Origin: CAWFPR01 sp963817635
GTDB taxonomy: Bacteria > Acidobacteriota > Vicinamibacteria > Vicinamibacterales > 2-12-FULL-66-21
Length of the DNA: 64,000 bases
Direction: 5' to 3'
NCBI GenBank assembly: GCA_963817635.1
Contig: CAWFPR010000002.1
Span: 248,001 to 312,000, forward strand
This document shows positions 58,633 through 64,000 of the stretch, piece after piece. The first letter of the stretch is position 1; every line of letters begins with the position of its first letter. A program made the position numbers and the translations under genes. The notes under the pieces were generated by a model. It was given only the letters and a program-made list of their open reading frames with translations. It had not been told where the DNA came from and did not search any database.

Positions 58633-59666
58633 AGACACGGGATACCGCAGGAACAGAGGCGGGGATGACCGCCGACGCCGCGGCCGCGCTGGTCACGGCG
58701 CTCGAACGGGAGATCGCCAAGGTCATCGTCGGCCAGCACGTGCTGATCCGCCGGATGCTGACGGCGCTCTTTGCCGCGATTCCGTTCTCGGCGGCGCGCG
58801 GGCGGACGCGGTCCGGCTGCGGACACCTGCTGCTCGAAGGCGTGCCCGGCGTCGCCAAGACGCTGACCGCCACCACCATCGCCCAGGCGATCTCCGCGAA
58901 GTTCCAGCGCGTGCAGTTGACGCCGGATCTGCTGCCGGCCGACATCCTCGGCACGCGCATCTACGACGCGAACACCGCCACGTTCCGGATCGAGCCTGGC
59001 CCGGTCTTCACCAACATCCTGCTGGCCGACGAGATCAACCGTGCGACGCCCAAGACGCAAAGCGCCCTGCTCGAAGCCATGCAGGAGCGGCAGGTGACGC
59101 TGTCCGACACGACGTTCCCGCTCGACGACCCGTTCTGGGTGCTGGCGACGCAGAACCCGGTCGAGCAGGAAGGCGTCTACACGCTGCCCGAGGCGCAGCT
59201 CGATCGCTTCTCCATGATGCTGCGCGTCGGGTACCCGAGCGCGCAGGAAGAACTGGACATGCTGCACCTGCGCATGAGCGAGGCGACCGTCGAACGGTGC
59301 GTAACGCCCGGCGACGTCGCCGTCCTGCGCGAGTTCATCCGGGACGCCGTCTTCGTGGACGACAAGATCCTCCAGTACATCGTCGCGCTCGGCCGCGCGA
59401 CGCGCGATCCGGCTTCGGTGGACCGGCCGGAGTTGAAGGATCTGCTCCTGCTCGGCGTGTCGCCCAGGTCGTACCAGCACGTCCTGGCCCTGACGCGCGT
59501 GAACGCGTTCCTGCACGGCCGAGCGTGGGCGCTGCCGGCCGACGTGAAGGAGATCTTCTGCGACACGGCCCGCCATCGCATCGCCCGCACGGTGCGCGCG
59601 CAGGCGGAAAACGTCGAGGCCGACGAGATCCTGACGGAACTCCTCCGGGCGGTGCCGATCCCATGA
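58629..59666 (+). CDS. MoxR-family AAA ATPase
   Basis: 345-residue cytoplasmic chaperone-like ATPase. Walker A: LLLEGVPGVAKTLTATTIAQ. Walker B: FTNILLADEINRATPKTQSA. Further MoxR features: LLEAMQERQVTLSDTTFPL, VLATQNPVEQEGVYTLPEAQ (sensor 1), DRFSMMLRVGYPS and VSPRSYQHVLALTRVNAFLH. MoxR proteins activate or insert metal/cofactor in VWA-domain partners; here VWA genes lie on both sides. Overlaps its neighbours by ATGA at both ends. Confidence 0.93.
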   Translation: MKTRDTAGTEAGMTADAAAALVTALEREIAKVIVGQHVLIRRMLTALFAAIPFSAARGRTRSGCGHLLLEGVPGVAKTLTATTIAQAISAKFQRVQLTPDLLPADILGTRIYDANTATFRIEPGPVFTNILLADEINRATPKTQSALLEAMQERQVTLSDTTFPLDDPFWVLATQNPVEQEGVYTLPEAQLDRFSMMLRVGYPSAQEELDMLHLRMSEATVERCVTPGDVAVLREFIRDAVFVDDKILQYIVALGRATRDPASVDRPELKDLLLLGVSPRSYQHVLALTRVNAFLHGRAWALPADVKEIFCDTARHRIARTVRAQAENVEADEILTELLRAVPIP

Positions 59667-60546
59667 TTCCCGAGCACGTGATGCACGAGCTGCGGTACAT
59701 CGAGGTGTATACCGCGAGGAAAATCCGCAACCAGCGGGTGGGCGTCTACCAGAGCCCGCTGCGCGGCTCGGGCTTCGACTTCGACGAGCACCAGGCCTAC
59801 CGGCCGGGCGACGACGTGCGCCGGATCGACTGGAACGTCACGGCGCGCATGGGCGCGCCCTACGTGCGGCACACGCACGCGGAGCGCGAGATGAACATCA
59901 TGATCGCGATGGACGTCTCGCGATCGATGGCGCTCGGCTCGTCCGGGTACTCGAAGAAGGAAGCGCTCACGTTCATCACCGGCTCGATCCTCTTTTCCGC
60001 GCTGTCGGACCAGATCAACACGGGCTTCCTGGCGTTCTCGGATCGCGTGCTGGCCTGCACCCGGCCGCGCCGGACGCGCGCGGCCGCCTGGTCGATCCTG
60101 GAAGAATGCTGGTCGTTGCCGCCGGCGTCGAAGCGCACGCTGATGCGCCCCGCGATTTCGGAGCTGCTCGGGATCGCTCAAGCGGATGAGCGTCGTCTTC
60201 ATCGTGTCGGATTTCCAGACCGGAGACGACGCGCTCGGCAGCGGCGAGCTGGCGCAACTGGCGGCGCGCCACGACGTGATTGCGGTGGTGCCCGAGGACC
60301 CGGCCGAGCGTGCCCTGCCGGGCGGCGGGGGGTACATGCGCGTGCGGGACGTGGAAAGCGGGCGGTCGGCGTCGATCGGACTCGGCCGTGCCGCACGGGC
60401 ACGCTACGCCGCGGAGATGAAGGCGCGGCGCGACGCGCTGGCGCAAGGCGTTCTACCGGGTGCCCATGGACCACGTGTTCGTGCCGACGGACCAGAGCCC
60501 GGTGCTGCCGGTGCTGTCGATGTTTGCCAGGAGGAAGAGCGCGTGA
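59663..60546 (+). CDS. DUF58 protein (VWA-like), two frameshifts
   Basis: DUF58 proteins accompany MoxR. Typical core: FDEHQAYRPGDDVRRIDWNV, TARMGAPYVRHTHAEREMNI and a VWA-like IAMDVSRSMALGSSG. Insertions near 60176 and near 60452 shift the frame; correction joins LKRMSVVFIVSDFQTGDDAL and the tail DHVFVPTDQSPVLPVLSMFA to give 293 residues, normal for the family. Starts on the MoxR stop (ATGA) and overlaps the next gene (GTG at 60543). Confidence 0.88.
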
Positions 60547-61518
60547 GGCGGCGGGATGCAGTGTCCATCGCCGGCGTGGCGGCGTGGCTGGCGCTGGGCG
60601 CGGCCGCCGGCGCGCAGGCGCCGACGGGGCCGGGCGTGCCGGCCGTTCGCGCGTCGGTCGATCGCACGGCCGCCTGGGTCGGCGACCGGGTGACCTACAC
60701 CGTCGGAGTTCGTGTGTCCGAAGGGCACCGACGTGCTCGACGACGACCTGGCGAAGGACCGGCTGAAGCTCGAAGGCTTCGACGTCGTCGCGACCGACTC
60801 GACGCGGACCGAAGGGGCCGATCTCTCGGTGACCCGGCAGTTTCGGTATGTACTGACCACCTTCAAGGTGAACGTGCCGACGCTGCGCGTGGCGCCATTC
60901 ACCGTGCGGTACTACGCGACGCGGCCAGGCCAGCGGCTCCAGGAGTCGGCCCCGGCCGGGGAGGTCGCGGTGCCCGGCGCGATCGTCGCGTTCCGGAGCA
61001 CCCTGCCGGAGGCGCAGGAGACGCTCGCGCTGCGTGATGCGCGCGCGCCGGCCTCGCGCGCGACGATATATTCGCTCGCCAGGCCGATCGGAATCGGCCT
61101 GGTCGTCGCGTCGATTGCCCCGGTGGTGTTTCTGGGACTCGCGCTCGCGGCGCGCGGGCGTCGGCGCGTGCTGGGACGGTCCCGCCGGCAGGTGCGACAG
61201 GACGAGCGGGCGTCACTCGAAGCGGCGCGCGCCATCGACGTCAGCGGCGCCGACGGCCGGCGCGAGGCGTACACGCAGATCGACGCCATCGTCCGCGACC
61301 ACCTCGGCGTACTCGCGGGCGTGACGGGTCGCGGCCTCACGCCCGCGGAGGTGGAGCCTGCGCTCGGCGAACACCGCGCGCGGATCCCCGCCGACGAGGT
61401 GTCGGCGCTCCTCGCCGAGTGCGAACGCGCCCGCTACGGCCCCCCGGAAGCCCTGCCGTCCGCCGAGTCGTGCCGCGAGGCGCTCGCGCGCGCGGAGCAG
61501 TTCGTGGCGCCACGGTGA
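60543..61518 (+). CDS. Bat-operon membrane protein, BatD-like position, one frameshift
   Basis: 324 residues after correcting an insertion near 60713. Signal peptide: DAVSIAGVAAWLALGAAAGA then QA. A periplasmic beta-rich domain begins VRASVDRTAAWVGDRVTYTV, the pattern of BatD-like N-terminal domains, then FDVVATDSTRTEGADLS. One TM (IGIGLVVASIAPVVFLGLAL) precedes a cytoplasmic helical part (ALLAECERARYGPPEALPSA). It starts within the DUF58 stop and is followed after 4 bases by the second VWA gene. Sequence similarity to BatD is only by layout; function inferred from context. Confidence 0.72.
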
Positions 61519-61522
61519 TGCG

Positions 61523-62515
61523 ATGGTGAGATTCCTGGAGCCGTGGCTCGCCTGGTGGCTCGCCGGGGGGCTCGCGGCCGTGGTGCTCCTGAAGTGGCGC
61601 GTCAGGCGGCGCTTCGCCGCGGCAACCATCCTTCCGGTTCTTCAGTCGCGCGCCTACCGCGCGTCGATGGTCCGCCGGCTGCCGTTCGCCGTCTTCGCCG
61701 TGGCGCTCGGATTGATCGGCGCCGCGCTGCTCGAGCCCGTCCTGCCGTATGCGCAGGCCGACGTCTCGTCGCGCGGCCTCGACATCGTCGTCCTGCTGGA
61801 CCTGTCGTCGAGCATGCAGGAGGAAATCGGGCTGACGCCGGAGCAGCGCGCGACGACGTCGAGCGCGCACCACGGGAAGACGCGGCTCGATGCCACCAAG
61901 GAGGCGATCAAGACGTTCGTGCGCTCCCGCCGCGACGATCGGATCGGCCTGGTCGTCTTCTCGGACAATCCCTACGTCGTCAGTCCGCTGACCTTCGACC
62001 ACGATTACCTGCTGCGCTACATCGATTTCGTGGACGACCAGATCCTGCAGGGGGAAGGGCAGACGGCGATCGGTGACGGGCTCGCGCTGTCGAACTACCT
62101 GCTCGCGCGGCAGAGCGCGGGCGGATCGAAGGCGCACCAGGCGATCGTGCTGTTCACCGACGGCGAGTACAACCGCGGCCGCGACCCCGTGGAGGTGCTC
62201 GCCGAGTCGAAGGCGGCCGCGATCCGCGTGCACGTCGTGGGCGTGGATCTGGATTCGGACGTCAAGCTGAAGCCGGCCGTGCAGGACCTGATCGCGACCG
62301 TCGAGCGGGACGGCGGCAGCTACTTCGACGCCACCTCGGAGCGCGAACTGGCCGCCGCGTCGCACGCGATCGACACGATCGAGAAGTCCACCCTCGTCAG
62401 CCGCGTCTACGTCCACGACGTGCCGGTGTATGAGTGGTTCGTCGTTCCCGCGCTCGTGCTGTTCACCGGCGCGATGGCGCTGCGCGTCATTCCGTACTTC
62501 GTCGATCAGACGTAA
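61523..62515 (+). CDS. VWA-domain membrane protein (BatA-like), second copy
   Basis: 330 residues. N-terminal hydrophobic segments (WLAWWLAGGLAAVVLLKW; LPFAVFAVALGLIGAALLEP), a VWA domain with MIDAS VVLLDLSSSMQEEIG, Thr in GEGQTAIGDGLALSNYLLAR and Asp in AIVLFTDGEYNRGRDPVEVL. The C-terminal TM is WFVVPALVLFTGAMALRVIP. Intact. Last gene of the Bat-type operon; downstream are only GGCTTCAGG/GGCTCAGGG repeats. Confidence 0.88.
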   Translation: MVRFLEPWLAWWLAGGLAAVVLLKWRVRRRFAAATILPVLQSRAYRASMVRRLPFAVFAVALGLIGAALLEPVLPYAQADVSSRGLDIVVLLDLSSSMQEEIGLTPEQRATTSSAHHGKTRLDATKEAIKTFVRSRRDDRIGLVVFSDNPYVVSPLTFDHDYLLRYIDFVDDQILQGEGQTAIGDGLALSNYLLARQSAGGSKAHQAIVLFTDGEYNRGRDPVEVLAESKAAAIRVHVVGVDLDSDVKLKPAVQDLIATVERDGGSYFDATSERELAAASHAIDTIEKSTLVSRVYVHDVPVYEWFVVPALVLFTGAMALRVIPYFVDQT

Positions 62516-62612
62516 GGGGCTTCAGGCTTCTGGCTTCGGGCTCGGGGCCTCGCGGGCGGGGCTCAGGGCTCAAGGCTCAGGGCTCAAGGCTCAGGGGCTC
62601 AGGGGCAGGGCG
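62516..62612. repeat. Long run of GGCTTCAGG/GGCTCAGGG/GGCTCAAGG repeats after the Bat operon
   Basis: About ten degenerate 7-9 base units in direct orientation starting one base past the stop codon. The longest example of the repeat family that also ends four other genes in this window. Confidence 0.75.
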
Positions 62613-62678
62613 GTCGCGATTGCGCCGAGGCGACACAGGCCACACACAACGGTGGTAGCATGCCCGGGCATTCTCACG

Positions 62679-62684
62679 AAGGAG
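62679..62684 (+). promoter_or_regulatory. Ribosome binding site deciding the start of the small alpha/beta protein
   Basis: AAGGAG, 5 bases before the ATG at 62690. It favours this ATG over the in-frame one at 62660. Confidence 0.7.
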
Positions 62685-62689
62685 ACAAC

Positions 62690-62956
62690 ATGCCGACGGT
62701 CGTTGGATATCACGACATCACAAAGGGTCAGGATCATTGGCTGCGCTCGCCCAGGCGAAAGGAGCTGTTTGGACCGCTTGGCGTCACCAACATCCGGACG
62801 TTCGTGGATCCGCAGAACCCGAAGCGGGTGGCTGTGGTGATGGATGTGCCGGACCTGGATGCGTTGAACGCCGCCATGCAGAGCCCGGCGGCCGCGGAGG
62901 CGATGGCCCATGATGGCGTGGCGCCCGAGACACTGGTGATTCTCGTCGAGGCGTAA
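62690..62956 (+). CDS. Small dimeric alpha/beta-barrel-like protein
   Basis: 88 residues beginning MPTVVGYHDITKGQDHW. Short strands and helices of the ferredoxin-like type: GVTNIRTFVDPQNPKRVAVV, MDVPDLDALNAAMQSPAAAE, then PETLVILVEA. This is the size and pattern of ABM/dimeric alpha-beta barrel proteins and related small DUF families. No catalytic residue can be named. It follows the Bat operon after 174 bases and has its own good RBS. Function unknown. Confidence 0.7.
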   Translation: MPTVVGYHDITKGQDHWLRSPRRKELFGPLGVTNIRTFVDPQNPKRVAVVMDVPDLDALNAAMQSPAAAEAMAHDGVAPETLVILVEA

Positions 62957-63133
62957 ACTCCGTCGAGCGTTTCAAGCGTGACGATGACGAGATCGCCCTG
63001 CGGCGTCTCCTGAAGGAACGTGCGCTCGTGAACGGCGGCGTCCTTTCGGGAGGCATCCAGTGCTGCTTTCATAGTGGCCCGCCGCCGATAGCGCCTCGCA
63101 ACGTCCGGCCGACTCGGATCGAGCATGCTCATG
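62957..63133 (-). pseudogene. Possible remnant of a small conserved protein on the minus strand
   Basis: One minus frame reads MLDPSRPDVARRYRRR and then AALDASRKDAAVHERTFLQE-TPQGDLVIVTLE, reminiscent of small single-domain proteins with an RREFxxSRxxLGxTxELxxLQxTPxGD pattern. It has no proper start and its 3' half is cut by the neighbouring plus-strand gene. Otherwise 62957-63239 holds no gene. Weak evidence. Confidence 0.3.
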
Positions 63134-63239
63134 GAAATCGGACATGTAGAGGCTGGACGTGCGACGTTTTCGTCCCAGAGATCGGCGCGGACCACCGCGC
63201 GGATAGTCGGCGCCGGATGATTACCTGAGGAGTGTCGAG

Positions 63240-63953
63240 ATGACCACATTGGGCGCGCGGCATGCGGCCTTCGAGCATCGATTCTATCTTGGTGCGAGCC
63301 TGACGTTCGTCGCCCTCGTGGCATGGACCTTCGCGCGGACCTACTACCTCAAAGTGTACTTCCACACGCCCCCGCTGACGTGGCTGCTGCACGCGCACGC
63401 CATCGTCATGACGGGCTGGGTCGTGCTGCTGGCGGCGCAATCGGTGCTCGTCGCGTCGCGCCGCCTCGCATGGCACCGTCGCCTCGGCGTTTTTGGCGCG
63501 GTCTGGGCGGCCCTGGTCGTGTTGCTCGGCTCCGTCACGACGCTCGCCGCCGGCGCCCGCGAAGTGCGGGCGCACTCCCCAACGGCATTCGGGCAGCTCT
63601 TCGTCATGGGACTTGACTTGTTACAGATGGTCTTGTTCGGGACGTTCGTCGGCGTGGCGATCGTGTGGCGGCGGCGCCCCGACATTCACAAACGGCTGAT
63701 GCTCCTGACCATTGCCTGCATGCTTCCCGACGCGCTGGCGCGTTTGCCAGTTCACTTCATGACCAACGGGCTCATCCTGGTGGGTCTGGATCTGTTCGTT
63801 CTCTTCTGCGTAGGGATCGACACGATGCGCCATCGCCGAATACATCCGGCCTTCGCCTGGGGTGCGGGCGCATTCCTCGCAGTGTTTCACGTCGCCCTCA
63901 TCGCCCTGGCGACGCGCACCTGGATGACGTTCGCAACGTGGCTCGTGAGCTGA
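63240..63953 (+). CDS. Multi-pass membrane protein, seven predicted TM helices
   Basis: 237 residues with seven hydrophobic segments, for example FYLGASLTFVALVAWTFART, AHAIVMTGWVVLLAAQSVLV, LGVFGAVWAALVVLLGSVTT, LLQMVLFGTFVGVAIVWRRR and GAGAFLAVFHVALIALATRT. His residues lie in the second helix (LLHAHAIVMTGW), in WHRRLG and in PDIHKRLMLL, as in DUF2306-like or cytochrome b561-like proteins, so haem binding is possible but not shown. GAGGAG 7 bases before the ATG supports the start. Intact; the remaining 47 bases of the window hold nothing recognisable. Confidence 0.7.
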   Translation: MTTLGARHAAFEHRFYLGASLTFVALVAWTFARTYYLKVYFHTPPLTWLLHAHAIVMTGWVVLLAAQSVLVASRRLAWHRRLGVFGAVWAALVVLLGSVTTLAAGAREVRAHSPTAFGQLFVMGLDLLQMVLFGTFVGVAIVWRRRPDIHKRLMLLTIACMLPDALARLPVHFMTNGLILVGLDLFVLFCVGIDTMRHRRIHPAFAWGAGAFLAVFHVALIALATRTWMTFATWLVS

Positions 63954-64000
63954 GACAACGAGTCCCCCGCCAGGTTGCAACCGCGTGGAACGGAAGTGCG

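Overview
The window is high-GC chromosomal DNA from a bacterium that most resembles Acidobacteriota, probably the Vicinamibacteria. The evidence is three large ADOP-type MacB/FtsX permeases with a PadR regulator, two Oar-like TonB receptors with a carboxypeptidase-type N-terminal domain, secreted PIG-L deacetylases, BshC and many compact short-overlap operons. No phage, transposase or plasmid genes are visible.

Layout. 1-6158 (minus): a PBP1-type peptidoglycan synthase, a lipoprotein-like PpiC/SurA foldase, an XdhC-type maturation factor, a TRZ/ATZ amidohydrolase and the start of hrcA behind a CIRCE operator. 6257-13365 (plus): TonB receptor, secreted PIG-L protein, argH. 13685-15292 (minus): bshC. 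15664-24760 (plus): a predicted pseudokinase with PEGA domains overlapping carA, then carB and comEC. 24776-26965: twelve 121-bp tandem units, a small PD-(D/E)xK-type GxxExxY gene, and two inverted diverged units. 26979-27815 (minus): mazG. 27840-34043 (plus): DUF1844 protein, MBL hydrolase, ribF, a degenerate RsbW-like protein, cysS, a class-III aminotransferase, yraN, tRNA-Gly and tRNA-Cys with REP-like hairpins between them. 34136-39885: signalling genes, several decayed. 39890-48213: ADOP permeases and padR. 48397-57062 (plus): a rhamnogalacturonan-lyase-like enzyme and a second TonB receptor/PIG-L pair. 57069-62515 (plus): a Bat-type operon (TPR, VWA, MoxR, DUF58, membrane protein, VWA). 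62690-63953: a small alpha/beta protein and a 7-TM protein.

Functional threads. The PBP, foldase, TonB receptors and lyase are envelope and glycan-uptake functions. The receptor/PIG-L pair occurs twice and looks like a duplicated module. carA-carB is coupled to a kinase-like membrane protein lacking the catalytic residues. The Bat operon probably serves the periplasm.

Quality caveat. Nineteen otherwise intact genes need 28 single-base insertions and one deletion corrected to read through. Every corrected gene returns to a whole number of codons and a family-typical length. I treat these as probable assembly errors, annotate each such gene as one CDS, and give the approximate site.
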